From positions 1-64,000 of the forward strand of contig NZ_LOPU01000001.1 of NCBI RefSeq assembly GCF_001469955.1: DNA of 64,000 nucleotides, read 5' to 3'. This document shows, one piece after another, positions 23,788 to 32,718 of this stretch (position 1 is the first letter of the stretch; each line of letters begins with the position of its first letter). This DNA is from Haloprofundus marisrubri (GTDB taxonomy: Archaea; Halobacteriota; Halobacteria; Halobacteriales; Haloferacaceae). Both the position numbers and the translations under genes were made by a program. The notes under the pieces are model-generated. The model saw only the letters and a list, made by a program, of their open reading frames with translations. It had not been told where the DNA came from and did not search any database.

Positions 23788-26124
23788 CTACTCGACGACG
23801 ACGGTTCGGGAGTCGACGACCGGCGACAGCGGCAGTTCGGGAAACGCCGCTTCGATGCGGAACTCCAGTTCGTCCTGCGCGCCGAAAACGGCGACCGGAA
23901 CGGTCGTCTGGTCCGAGAGGTAGGTCGTCTTCTGACTCATCTCGACGCCGTTGACCGTGACGCGAAGGCCCGTCCGCGCCGCGCCGCCGACGTTTTTCAC
24001 CGTCACCTCGCGCATGTCGTTGTCTCCTTTAGCGATACTCTCGGGGAAGCTTCCCCACTCGATTTCGAGTCGTGGCAACGACTTCGCGCGCTGGACGACG
24101 CGTTCGGCGACGCCTTCCGAGAGACCGGCGCGAGTCAGTTCGGAGACGCCGGCGTCGACGACGTCCGCCGGCGACGCGAGACCGCCGGTCGCCAACTTGC
24201 TTGCGCGGGTCGGACCGATGCCGTCGACGGCAGTCAGCGCCGCCGCGTCACGACTGACGCCGTGTTCGACTCTCGCCTCGATGCGCCGGGCGAGGTTCGC
24301 CGCCCGCGGCCCCGAGAACTCGTCGAGGAACTCCCGAAGCGCCGCCAGCAGTCGCAGCGCGTTTTGGCGGATGACCCACGCGTCGCTTCTGAGGTCCGAG
24401 GGCGTCGACCCGGTCATCCCCGCGTGAAGAATGGCGAGCACTTTCCGATTGCCGTCTTCGAGAGTCGTGTCGACGCCCGAGAGTACCGAGTCGACGGCGT
24501 CCTGTTCGGCCTGCCGCGCCGACACGCTGTCGAACTCAGATGCGCCCGCGACGGCTTCGAGTACGTCGTCGACGGCGATTCGGTCGCGTTCGGCGAGGTC
24601 GGCGAAGCGCCGCGAGGTTTCGAGGCGGAGGTAGTATTTCGAGGCGAGGCGACCGAGCGTCGTCGGATTCACGGCGAGGCTCTCGTCGGTGGCGACGAAC
24701 CCGCGGTCGACGAGTGTCTCCAGCGTGTCGCGGACGCGTTCGCGGAGGCCCTCGAAGTCGTAGTCGGCGGGTTTCGACCCCGCTCGGACGTAGTAGAACG
24801 TGGTTTCGAGCCACGACATCACGTCGTCCAAATCCGCAATGGTGCCCATTGCGATTTCGGCGTTGAGATGCGAGTCGAGGTCCGCAGAAAGCCGCGACTC
24901 TATCTCCTTGCCTTCCCGCAGCAGTCGGCGGTACTTGTCGGCCTCCGAGTGGTCGCAGACGACCCAGCCGTAGCCGACGTCGTCGTAGCCGGGACGGCCC
25001 GCGCGGCCGAGCATCTGGAGGACGTCGAGGGGGCTGATGTCCACGTCGCCCTCCAAGGGGTCGTGGTGTTTCGTGTCGCGGATAACGACGCAACGGGCGG
25101 GGAGGTTGACGCCCCACGCGAGCGTCGACGTCGAGAACAACAGCTGAATCTTCCCTTCTTTGAACCACTTCTCGACGCTGTTTCGGTCGTCTTTGGCGAG
25201 GCCGGCGTGGTGGAAGCCGACGCCGTCGAGCACCGCCTTCCGGAGGCTGTCGTTTTTCAGTTCTTTGGCATCAGTGTGGAAATCGTAGTCGCCGCGAGAG
25301 CCGATGGGGATGTCGCGCTGGCCGATTTCGTCGCGGGCTTTGCTGGCGGCCATCACAGCGTCCTGTCTGGAGGCGACGAAGACGAGCGACTGGCCCCCGT
25401 CGCGGATGTGCGGTTCCGCGAGGTCCAACGCCCGGTAGAGGCGGCGGTACTTGTCCTGAAACGGGTTGTCGCCGGGGCTGTACGTCTGGACGCTCGCGTG
25501 CAGGTCGACCGGGCGATAGTCGTCGCCGAACTCGAACGTCGTCTCGGGCACTGCGTCGAGCCACGCCGCCACGTCACCGACGTTCGGCATCGTCGCCGAC
25601 AGTGCGACGACGCGCGGGTCGCAGATGCGCCGCAGACGTGAGATAGTCACCTCGAGGACGCCGCCACGGGATTCGGAGTCGAGCAGGTGGACCTCGTCGA
25701 TAACGCAGCAATTCACGTCGGAGATGAACGAGTAGCGCGCGGAGTCGTGTTTCCGAGTGGCCGAGTCGGTTTTCTCGGGCGTCATCACGAGGATGTCGGC
25801 GCGTTCGGCGCGACGGGGGTTCAAATCGCGCTCGCCGGTGACGACGTACACCGAGTAGCCCATCGACTCGAAGCGGTCCCACTCGGCTTCCTTCTCGTTC
25901 GTCAGGGCTCGGAGGGGGGCGACGAACAGCGCCGTGCCGCCGTCGCGCAGACACTTGCAGATAGCGAGTTCCGCGAGGGCGGTCTTGCCGCTGGCGGTCG
26001 GTGCGCTGGCGACGAGGTTCTCTTCGCGTTCCATGATGGCGGGCAGCGCCTCCCGCTGCATCTGGTTGAACTCCTCGAAGCCGAAGGCGTCGGCGAACTC
26101 GGGCACCGCCTCGGCGACCTTCAT
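23788..26124 (-). CDS. Hel308/Ski2-like ATP-dependent DNA helicase with C-terminal extension
   Basis: This 778-residue superfamily 2 helicase has APTASGKTALAEL (Walker A), PLRALTNEK, DEVH (motif II), SATMPN (III), STSTLAWGVNLPA (V) and QMLGRAGRPGYD (VI). A winged-helix/ratchet region follows, then a helix-hairpin-helix (AVDGIGPTRASKLATGGLASPADVV). Hel308 enzymes unwind stalled forks and recombination intermediates. About 90 residues after the HhH form an unusual beta-rich tail (REVTVKNVGGAARTGLRVTVNGVEM) that looks Ig/CARDB-like. It is probably one of the two Hel308 paralogues common in haloarchaea. Confidence 0.88.
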   Translation of the reverse strand: MKVAEAVPEFADAFGFEEFNQMQREALPAIMEREENLVASAPTASGKTALAELAICKCLRDGGTALFVAPLRALTNEKEAEWDRFESMGYSVYVVTGERDLNPRRAERADILVMTPEKTDSATRKHDSARYSFISDVNCCVIDEVHLLDSESRGGVLEVTISRLRRICDPRVVALSATMPNVGDVAAWLDAVPETTFEFGDDYRPVDLHASVQTYSPGDNPFQDKYRRLYRALDLAEPHIRDGGQSLVFVASRQDAVMAASKARDEIGQRDIPIGSRGDYDFHTDAKELKNDSLRKAVLDGVGFHHAGLAKDDRNSVEKWFKEGKIQLLFSTSTLAWGVNLPARCVVIRDTKHHDPLEGDVDISPLDVLQMLGRAGRPGYDDVGYGWVVCDHSEADKYRRLLREGKEIESRLSADLDSHLNAEIAMGTIADLDDVMSWLETTFYYVRAGSKPADYDFEGLRERVRDTLETLVDRGFVATDESLAVNPTTLGRLASKYYLRLETSRRFADLAERDRIAVDDVLEAVAGASEFDSVSARQAEQDAVDSVLSGVDTTLEDGNRKVLAILHAGMTGSTPSDLRSDAWVIRQNALRLLAALREFLDEFSGPRAANLARRIEARVEHGVSRDAAALTAVDGIGPTRASKLATGGLASPADVVDAGVSELTRAGLSEGVAERVVQRAKSLPRLEIEWGSFPESIAKGDNDMREVTVKNVGGAARTGLRVTVNGVEMSQKTTYLSDQTTVPVAVFGAQDELEFRIEAAFPELPLSPVVDSRTVVVE

Positions 26125-26239
26125 TCGGCGCTCACCAACGGAGTCGGCGAGTGTCGCAGGTGTGTGGAAAGAGGCGACGAGCGGGTCATAGCCGGAATCC
26201 GGAACCGCGGCGACAAAGGCGTTTCCTTACTCCGAGCGG

Positions 26240-27637
26240 TCAGTCGCCGCCGGAGGCGACAGAAACGGCACGTTCGAACATCCCGTCGCTGGTCGTGTAG
26301 TAGTAGTACGCGCCGGCACCGACGGCGGCGGCGACGTTCGAGAGCGTCACCGCCCAGAAGACGGCCGAGACGCCGAAGTCGAACAGGTACACACCGACTG
26401 CGGCGATGGGGAGTCGAACGCCCCAGTACTGTGCGAGCGAGACGACGAGACTCGTCTTCGTCTTCCGCGCCCCGTTGAAGCCGCCGAGGAACAGATACGT
26501 CGCGCCGAGCGCCCAGTAACCGAGCGCGAGAATCTGGAGGTACTGTACCGTCCATCCGAGTGCCACCTCCGAGATGTCGGGGACGAAAAGCAGCGTCAGC
26601 GACTCGGGGACGAACCACTGGACGGCCCCGATGAGACCGAGAGCGACTGCAGCGATGGCGACGCCGGTCCACGTCGTCCGGTTGGCGCGTTCGGGGTTCT
26701 CCGCGCCGAGGTTCTGTCCGATGATGCTCTGAGAGGCCTGCTGGAGGCCGCCGGCCGGAATGAACGCGATGCTGGCGATGCGAGCGCCGACGGTGTACGC
26801 GACGAGGCCCGCCGCCCCGCCCGCGACGGCGACGATGCCGACGATGACGACCCGGACGGCGTCCTGTGCGATTCGCTGGCCGACGAGCGGACCGCCGACG
26901 TCTAGAATCTCACGGTACTCGGCGACGTCGAAGCCGACGTCCGCCGTCGAGAGCGAAAACGTGTCGCGGGGACCGACGGCGAGCGCGATAGCGAGCGTCA
27001 TGCCGGCGGCGAACCCGGCCACCGTCGCCAGCGCCGCACCCTCGACGCCCATCTCGGGGAACACCCAGAGGCCGAGGATGAGAAACGGGTCGAGAACGAG
27101 GTTCGTCACGACGGTGACGAGCGTGACGTACAGCGCCGCACGGGAGTCACCCCACCCGGTGAACGCACCTTCGAGCGTGTCGCTGACGACGACAAAGGGC
27201 ATTCCGAGGGCGTAGGTCGCCAGATAGATAGCCGCCATCTCGGCGAACGCGGGGTCGGCACCGACGAGACGGACGATTTCGGGTGCAGCGACGTACGTGA
27301 GCGCGCCGACGACGGCAGCGAAAGCGAGACCGAGCGTCACCCCGTGGAAGGCGATGCGTCTGGCACCCTCGGGGTCGTCGCCGCCGACGCGTTGGGAGAC
27401 GATGACCTGCGTGCCGACGAACGGCGCGAGCGTGACGAGGATGACGACGAGGCTGATAATCGGGTAGTTCAGCCCGACAGCGGCGACGGCGTTCTCGCCG
27501 TAGCGGCCGAGCCAGAACACGTCGACCAGTTGCTGGACGACTTGTGTGAGGCTCTGGATGACGAGCGGTGCAGCGAGGACCACCAGCGCACGGGATATCG
27601 ACCCCTCCGTGATGTCCTCTGTCGTGAGGTCGAACAT
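26240..27637 (-). CDS. MATE-family efflux transporter
   Basis: This 465-residue membrane protein has 12 hydrophobic helices in two similar halves. The MATE repeat is visible as ISRALVVLAAPLVIQSLTQVVQQLVDVFWLGRYG in the first half and EILDVGGPLVGQRIAQDAVRV with AGGLQQASQSIIGQNLGAENPERA in the second. MATE proteins export cationic drugs or metabolites using sodium or proton gradients. A TATA box at 27664-27673 precedes the ATG by about 30 nt. The substrate is unknown; neighbours give no hint. Confidence 0.93.
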   Translation of the reverse strand: MFDLTTEDITEGSISRALVVLAAPLVIQSLTQVVQQLVDVFWLGRYGENAVAAVGLNYPIISLVVILVTLAPFVGTQVIVSQRVGGDDPEGARRIAFHGVTLGLAFAAVVGALTYVAAPEIVRLVGADPAFAEMAAIYLATYALGMPFVVVSDTLEGAFTGWGDSRAALYVTLVTVVTNLVLDPFLILGLWVFPEMGVEGAALATVAGFAAGMTLAIALAVGPRDTFSLSTADVGFDVAEYREILDVGGPLVGQRIAQDAVRVVIVGIVAVAGGAAGLVAYTVGARIASIAFIPAGGLQQASQSIIGQNLGAENPERANRTTWTGVAIAAVALGLIGAVQWFVPESLTLLFVPDISEVALGWTVQYLQILALGYWALGATYLFLGGFNGARKTKTSLVVSLAQYWGVRLPIAAVGVYLFDFGVSAVFWAVTLSNVAAAVGAGAYYYYTTSDGMFERAVSVASGGD

Positions 27638-27663
27638 CGTATTATCGTTCTCTCATTCCTCAT

Positions 27664-27673
27664 GCATAATAAA
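27664..27673 (-). promoter_or_regulatory. TATA box of the MATE transporter gene
   Basis: The minus strand reads GTTTATTATG, giving a predicted start near 27645 and a leader of about 8 nt. Confidence 0.5.
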
Positions 27674-27745
27674 CCTCTGCCAGTCCGTGAGTAACCATCT
27701 CCCAATCAGGAAGAAAAGAGTGTTCGAAAATCAGATATTGCTCGG

Positions 27746-28417
27746 TCAGTAGTCGTCACCGAACGAGGCGTCACCGACACGGAGCGCACTCTCGACGAGC
27801 GTCTTGTGGCCGCGGCGGAGGCGTTCGGAGAGCGCCTGCTGGGAAACACCGAGTTCGGCGGCGAGTTCGCTCATCGTCACCTCGCGGGGAACGTCGAAGT
27901 AGCCGCTTTCGGCCGCCGTGACGAGCGCCGTGTACTGGTCTTCTGTGAGGCCGAACTCGCCGCGACCCGTCGATTGCTTCAGGTCGTAGATGTTCTTGAT
28001 AGAAAACGTCAGCCCCTTGTCGGTACAGAACTCGTGAGTCGCAGAGAGCGCGTCACGGGTCGGAAAGAGAATGCGGAGATGCCACCGGTCGTCTTGGCCG
28101 TGCATCTCCATCACCGTCCCGCCCTCGTCGAGGAGGATATGCATGATGACGCGAATGTTCTCGACCCAGTTCATCCGATACAGGAGTTCGTCACCGAGGT
28201 CGTCGAGCAGTTCGGCGTCTTCGATGCTCGGGTCCGATTCGAGCGCCTCGGTTATCGTCTCCGTTTCGGCTCCCGACACGCGGACGTACGGCATCACGTG
28301 ATCGGACTCGTGAGCGGCGAGGCGTACGACCTCGAACTCTGCCCCCGGAATAGAGACGAGTGCTTGACGAAGCGCGAACTCGTTGGCGGGGAGTTCGACC
28401 TCCGCGATAGTACTCAT
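27746..28417 (-). CDS. HTH-10 (bacterio-opsin activator-like) regulator
   Basis: This 223-residue protein ends with the HTH-10 DNA-binding domain (residues about 165-215: TAAESGYFDVPREVTMSELAAELGVSQQALSERLRRGHKTLV), the hallmark of the haloarchaeal Bat-like regulators. The N-terminal 150 residues form the matching GAF/PAS-like sensor region (IAEVELPANEFALRQAL...). The start MSTIAEVELPANE is typical of the family; the frame extends further upstream. It is divergent from the trehalose operon with a 178-bp shared regulatory gap, so it is a candidate regulator of that operon. Confidence 0.88.
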   Translation of the reverse strand: MSTIAEVELPANEFALRQALVSIPGAEFEVVRLAAHESDHVMPYVRVSGAETETITEALESDPSIEDAELLDDLGDELLYRMNWVENIRVIMHILLDEGGTVMEMHGQDDRWHLRILFPTRDALSATHEFCTDKGLTFSIKNIYDLKQSTGRGEFGLTEDQYTALVTAAESGYFDVPREVTMSELAAELGVSQQALSERLRRGHKTLVESALRVGDASFGDDY

Positions 28418-28540
28418 ACACACAGGGTCGGTCCGGACCGAATTGAACTTACTGGCGCGGTCGCGTACGCAACGAATATCGCCCGACGGGACAGTCACGT
28501 CTTGTTATATTCACGATTGTTCGTAGCGGTCGAAAGGGCG

Positions 28541-28549
28541 CGTATATAC
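28541..28549 (+). promoter_or_regulatory. TATA box of the trehalose operon
   Basis: CGTATATAC follows the purine-rich BRE-like CGAAAGGGCG. The predicted start is near 28570, about 25 nt before the first ATG. It lies within the gap shared with the HTH-10 gene. Confidence 0.6.
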
Positions 28550-28595
28550 AGGCACAATCAGCATCCCCCTCGTCGGTGTGTTATCTACTACCGTA

Positions 28596-28979
28596 ATGGA
28601 CGCACTCAGAGAGTTTATCGAAGGACGGGTGCCGAACGAGTGGGTACGTGTGCCGGGCAAGGAAGTCGCGTTCGAGCGAGAGGGAGTTCGTGTAGAGGCG
28701 AGACGGACGGCCAATCCACGTCAGTTCGGGCAAACGTGGGAGATTCGATGCCGACGGTCCGCCGGGGAAGCAGTAAGGGAGCAGACCGTTCGGTACGTCT
28801 CCTCCAGAGAGGCAGCGGTCGAAGGACTTTACGACTGTATTCGACGAGTAGAGAACGGAGAGCGTCTCGCCGAACCAGACGTCGCCAACGGGTCCCTTCC
28901 GACGGTGGGGTACACCGCCGACACGGCCGCAGAAGTGACTGCCGCGGAGGCCTCCTCACAGGTGGAACCGAGCGGATGA
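28596..28979 (+). CDS. Unknown small protein, first gene of the trehalose operon
   Basis: This 127-residue protein is not recognised. Its first 90 residues are mixed alpha/beta and less acidic than its neighbours (MDALREFIEGRVPNEWVRV, TWEIRCRRSAGEAV, REAAVEGLYDCIRRVENG); the last 35 are an Ala/Thr/Glu tail. There are no membrane segments or Cys clusters. Its stop overlaps the otsA start (ATGA), so it is translated with the trehalose enzymes. A regulatory or accessory role in trehalose synthesis is only inferred from position. Confidence 0.75.
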   Translation: MDALREFIEGRVPNEWVRVPGKEVAFEREGVRVEARRTANPRQFGQTWEIRCRRSAGEAVREQTVRYVSSREAAVEGLYDCIRRVENGERLAEPDVANGSLPTVGYTADTAAEVTAAEASSQVEPSG

Positions 28980-30514
28980 GTTCCGATACCAACGAGTCGG
29001 CGGCGGACACCGACACGCCCGTCTCGGCGTTCGAGTCCTCGCTCGTTTTAGTCTCGAACCGTCAACCGTACAGCCACCGCTACGAGGACGACGAAATCGT
29101 CGTCGACCGGCCGGTCGGCGGTCTCACCGCCGGCCTCGACCCGGTGATGCAGCAGGTCGACGGCACGTGGATAGCGTGGGGCGACGGTGACGCCGACGCC
29201 GAGGTGACCGACGACAACGACTGCGTCCGCGTTCCGCCGGAGGACCCGAGTTACACGCTCCGTCGGGTGTGGCTGTCCGACGAGGCCGTCGACGAGTACT
29301 ACTACGGCTACAGCAACCAAGTGCTGTGGCCGCTGTGTCACGACTTGGTCGGCAAGACGAACTTCGAGGACCGATTCTGGTCGCGCTATCAGGAAGTGAA
29401 CGAGCAGTTCGCCGACGCCGTCGTCGAACAGGCCGACGAGGAGTCGGTCGTCTGGTTCCAAGATTACCATCTCGCGCTCGCACCCTCGCACGCGCGCGAG
29501 GCGCTGCCGGAGACGACGCTGTTCCAGTTCTGGCATATCCCGTGGCCGACGTGGGACACGTTCCGCGTCTGTCCGCACCGCGAGGAACTGCTCGGCGGAC
29601 TGCTCGCAAACGACCTTATCGGCTTTCACACCGAGCGGTACGTCGAGAACTTCCTCGCCTGCGTCGACGCCTGTTTCGAGGCGGCGACGGTCGACACCGA
29701 CAGCGGCGAAGTCGAGTACGACGGCGAGACGACGCTCGTCCGGGCGTTTCCCCTCGGCGTCGACGCCGAGCGCATCGGCGAGTTGGCCGGCGAACGTGAG
29801 GAGACGTTCTGGCCGGAGTTCAAACGCGAGTACAGTATCCCGGACGACTCACGGGTCGCCGTCGGCGTCGACAGACTCGACTACACCAAAGGCATCCCCG
29901 AGCGTCTCGACGCGCTCGAAGAACTGTTCGAGACGCGACCGGAGTGGCGCGAACGACTGACGTACGTCCAGAAATCGACCGAAAGCCGCTCCGATATCTC
30001 CGAGTACCAACGGCTTCAGTCGGCCGTCGACGAACGTATCGAGCGCCTCAACGAGCGGTTCGCCACGGAGTCGTGGCGGCCGGTCGTCCGCATCGAAGAA
30101 CACCTGACGAACCCGGAACTGTACGGCCTGTACGCCCACAGCGACCTCGCGCTGGTCACGCCGGTCCGCGACGGAATGAACCTCGTCGCCAAGGAGTACG
30201 TCGCCGCCCAAGCCGACGACGATACCAAAGACGGCGTACTCGTGTTGAGTCGGATGACCGGTGCCCACGGCGAACTCGGCGACACCGCAGTGACCATCGA
30301 ACCGTACGACGCCCCGGAACTCGCCGGCCAGATAGAGGAGGCGCTGACGATGCCGGACCACGAGCGGAAACGCCGAATGGACGCACTCAGAGCGTCGGTG
30401 CTGGAGAACGACCTCGACACGTGGCTGGCGTCGCTGCTCGGCACCGTCCAAGGACTTCGACGGATGAGTACGCAAGACACCGACGACCGAAACCAACGGG
30501 AGACGAAATCGTGA
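28976..30514 (+). CDS. otsA: Trehalose-6-phosphate synthase
   Basis: This 512-residue GT20 glycosyltransferase joins UDP-glucose (or a related donor) to glucose-6-phosphate. It has the N-terminal VSNRQPYS, GGLTAGLDPVM, WFQDYHLAL, FWHIPWPTWDTFRV, LIGFHTERYVENF, GVDRLDYTKGIPERL and the donor-site segment TPVRDGMNLVAKEYVAAQ. An acidic tail follows. It overlaps the gene before it by 4 bp (ATGA) and otsB by 4 bp (GTGA), so the three genes are tightly coupled. Trehalose would serve as a compatible solute or stress protectant. Confidence 0.95.
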   Translation: MSSDTNESAADTDTPVSAFESSLVLVSNRQPYSHRYEDDEIVVDRPVGGLTAGLDPVMQQVDGTWIAWGDGDADAEVTDDNDCVRVPPEDPSYTLRRVWLSDEAVDEYYYGYSNQVLWPLCHDLVGKTNFEDRFWSRYQEVNEQFADAVVEQADEESVVWFQDYHLALAPSHAREALPETTLFQFWHIPWPTWDTFRVCPHREELLGGLLANDLIGFHTERYVENFLACVDACFEAATVDTDSGEVEYDGETTLVRAFPLGVDAERIGELAGEREETFWPEFKREYSIPDDSRVAVGVDRLDYTKGIPERLDALEELFETRPEWRERLTYVQKSTESRSDISEYQRLQSAVDERIERLNERFATESWRPVVRIEEHLTNPELYGLYAHSDLALVTPVRDGMNLVAKEYVAAQADDDTKDGVLVLSRMTGAHGELGDTAVTIEPYDAPELAGQIEEALTMPDHERKRRMDALRASVLENDLDTWLASLLGTVQGLRRMSTQDTDDRNQRETKS

Positions 30515-31389
30515 GCGACCAACACGACCCGAACGAGTCGGGCGACTCGGGCGACGAAGCACGCTTTCAGCCCCGAGACGGCGTCACAGAGACGATAGCC
30601 GTCCTCCAGACGCGGTTACCCGACCACCACGGGTTGCTTCTCTGTCTGGACTTCGACGGGACGCTCGCACCCATCGTCGACGACCCGGAAGCCGCCGAGA
30701 TAACGCCGACGAACGCGGAGTTAGTCGACCGACTCCGCGACGCTCCCGGTATCGAACTCGCCGTCGTCAGCGGCCGCGGCCTCGCGGACGTCCGCGGACG
30801 CGTCGACGTCGACGACGTCACTTACGCCGGTAACTACGGCATCGAGACGGACTACGGCGACGGCGACATCGAAGTCCACCCGGACGCCGCAGCAGCGGAA
30901 TCGGTCGTCGAGCGGGTCCGGACGAGACTCGAAGACGAACTCGAAGACGAGGATGGCGTCGCCGTCGAAGACAAACGCTGGACGACGACGGTCCACTTCC
31001 GGCGCGCGCCCGACCGGGCCGAGGCCGTGACCGACCGTGTGGAAGCCGTCGTCGCCGAACACGGCGACGACCAGTTGACGACGGCATCAGGGAGAGCCAT
31101 CGTCGAGATAAAGCCGGACGTGGAGACGAACAAAGGGGCGGTCGTCTCGGGGTTCGCGGCCGAAGCAGACGGCTACCTCCCGATGTACGTCGGCGACGAC
31201 GTGGGCGACCGGTCGGCGTTCGAGGCCATCGACGCCGCGGGCGGCGTGAGCGTCTACGTCGGCGACGAGGACATCGGGGCAACGGCGACCGTCGCAAGTC
31301 CCGACGAAGTGGCGGCGCTGTTGCGGTGGATAGCCGACGACGGCGTCGACTACGTCGGCGGAAACGGAGCAGTCGACGAGACGCACTGA
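30511..31389 (+). CDS. otsB: Trehalose-6-phosphate phosphatase
   Basis: This 292-residue HAD-type phosphatase has motif I CLDFDGTLAPIV, motif II AVVSGRGL, AGNYGIE, the lysine region EIKPDVETNKGAVV and motif IV YVGDDVGDRSAFEAI. It dephosphorylates trehalose-6-phosphate to trehalose. The GTG at 30511 overlaps the otsA TGA as GTGA and gives an acidic N-terminal stretch of about 40 residues before the HAD core. No ATG lies between it and motif I in this frame. Confidence 0.93.
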   Translation: MSDQHDPNESGDSGDEARFQPRDGVTETIAVLQTRLPDHHGLLLCLDFDGTLAPIVDDPEAAEITPTNAELVDRLRDAPGIELAVVSGRGLADVRGRVDVDDVTYAGNYGIETDYGDGDIEVHPDAAAAESVVERVRTRLEDELEDEDGVAVEDKRWTTTVHFRRAPDRAEAVTDRVEAVVAEHGDDQLTTASGRAIVEIKPDVETNKGAVVSGFAAEADGYLPMYVGDDVGDRSAFEAIDAAGGVSVYVGDEDIGATATVASPDEVAALLRWIADDGVDYVGGNGAVDETH

Positions 31390-31445
31390 GGTCGCGCCAC
31401 CCCGAGTATCATCACGTTTTTGCACGCCCACCCGTAGGGATACGT

Positions 31446-32381
31446 ATGGCTTACAGGCGGAAACCGGACTGGCTGAAGATGCGGCCGCCGTCCGGTCGCC
31501 GGTTCACCGAAATCAAGCAGACCCTCCGTGACCGTGACTTGCACACGGTCTGTGAGGAGGCGAACTGCCCCAACCTCGGCGACTGTTGGAGCGGGCGCGA
31601 CGGACCGGGGACGGCGACGTTCATGCTGATGGGCGACCGCTGCTCGCGTGGCTGTAACTTCTGCGACGTCCAAACCGGAGGCATGGAGTCGCTCGACCCC
31701 GAGGAACCCGCGAACGTCGCCGAGGCCGTCGCCGAAATCGGCCTCGACTACGTCGTGCTTACCTCCGTGGACCGCGACGACCTGCCGGACCAAGGCGCGA
31801 GTCACTTCGCACAGACGATTCGGGAGATAAAACAGCGCGACCCCGAGGTGCTCGTCGAAGTGCTGATTCCGGACTTTCAGGGTGAACCCGAACAGGTCAG
31901 AAAGATAATCGACGCCGAACCGGACGTTATCGCCCACAACATCGAGACGGTCGAACGCCTCCAGTGGCCCGTCAGAGACCGCCGCGCGAACTACGAGCAG
32001 TCGCTGTCCGTGCTCGAACAGGTCGAGCGAGAGTCGGATATCTACACGAAGACGAGTCTGATGCTCGGTCTCGGCGAGTACCACCACGAGATTTACCAGA
32101 CGCTATCTGACCTCCGCGAGGCCGACGTCGACATCGTCACCTTCGGGCAGTATCTCCAGCCGTCGCGTTCGCATCTCGACGTCTTCGACTACGTCCACCC
32201 CGACGCCTTCGAGACGTGGCGACGCGTCGCCGAAGACGAGTTCGACTTCCTCTACTGCGCCTCCGGGCCGATGGTCCGCTCGTCGTACAAGGCGGGCGAG
32301 TTGTTCGTCGACGCCCTCCTGCGCGACGGCAAGAGCGTCGAACAGGCGAGAGCGGAAGCGCGCGCCGCGGCCGGAAACTGA
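31446..32381 (+). CDS. lipA: Lipoyl synthase (radical SAM)
   Basis: This 311-residue iron-sulfur enzyme inserts two sulfurs into protein-bound octanoyl groups. Both clusters' ligands are visible: the auxiliary cluster CEEANCPNLGDC and the radical-SAM triad CSRGCNFC, with the C-terminal SSYKAGE serine that ligates the auxiliary cluster. It supplies the lipoyl cofactor used by the 2-oxoacid dehydrogenase E2 encoded about 5 kb away. The transcript is probably leaderless, with a weak T-rich element about 25 nt before the ATG. Confidence 0.96.
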   Translation: MAYRRKPDWLKMRPPSGRRFTEIKQTLRDRDLHTVCEEANCPNLGDCWSGRDGPGTATFMLMGDRCSRGCNFCDVQTGGMESLDPEEPANVAEAVAEIGLDYVVLTSVDRDDLPDQGASHFAQTIREIKQRDPEVLVEVLIPDFQGEPEQVRKIIDAEPDVIAHNIETVERLQWPVRDRRANYEQSLSVLEQVERESDIYTKTSLMLGLGEYHHEIYQTLSDLREADVDIVTFGQYLQPSRSHLDVFDYVHPDAFETWRRVAEDEFDFLYCASGPMVRSSYKAGELFVDALLRDGKSVEQARAEARAAAGN

Positions 32382-32442
32382 AACGGGCCCCGCCATCTCC
32401 TCTCCGGAAACACTCATATCCCCCGCGAGCGATGCGCTAGGT

Positions 32443-32628
32443 ATGGCAAGCACCCTCCTCCGTATCGCCTTCGTGTTGCTCCTGTTGTTCGTCGCGTTGA
32501 GCGTGCTGGGCTTTCTCGTCGGCCTCGTCACGACCATCGTCGACACCGTCGTAACGCTTCTCGTCCTCGGAGCGCTGCTCTACGGCTGTTACTGGCTGTT
32601 CTGGGGTCGCAGCGGGTCGAGCATCTGA
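32443..32628 (+). CDS. Small two-TM membrane protein
   Basis: This 61-residue protein is nearly all hydrophobic, with helices at about residues 5-30 (IAFVLLLLFVALSVLGFLVGLV) and 34-54 (VVTLLVLGALLYGCYWLFW), and a short GRSGSSI tail. No function can be assigned. It lies between lipA and an M20 peptidase on the same strand, with its own TATA-like CTCATATCC near 32414-32422. Confidence 0.7.
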   Translation: MASTLLRIAFVLLLLFVALSVLGFLVGLVTTIVDTVVTLLVLGALLYGCYWLFWGRSGSSI

Positions 32629-32718
32629 GCGCGCCGAGGACAGAAGAGCGAACCCAAAAGCGGACCGAATCGCCGCCGCGTGAGCGTTTATCACACCCCG
32701 ACGTGAGCGTAGCGCACG

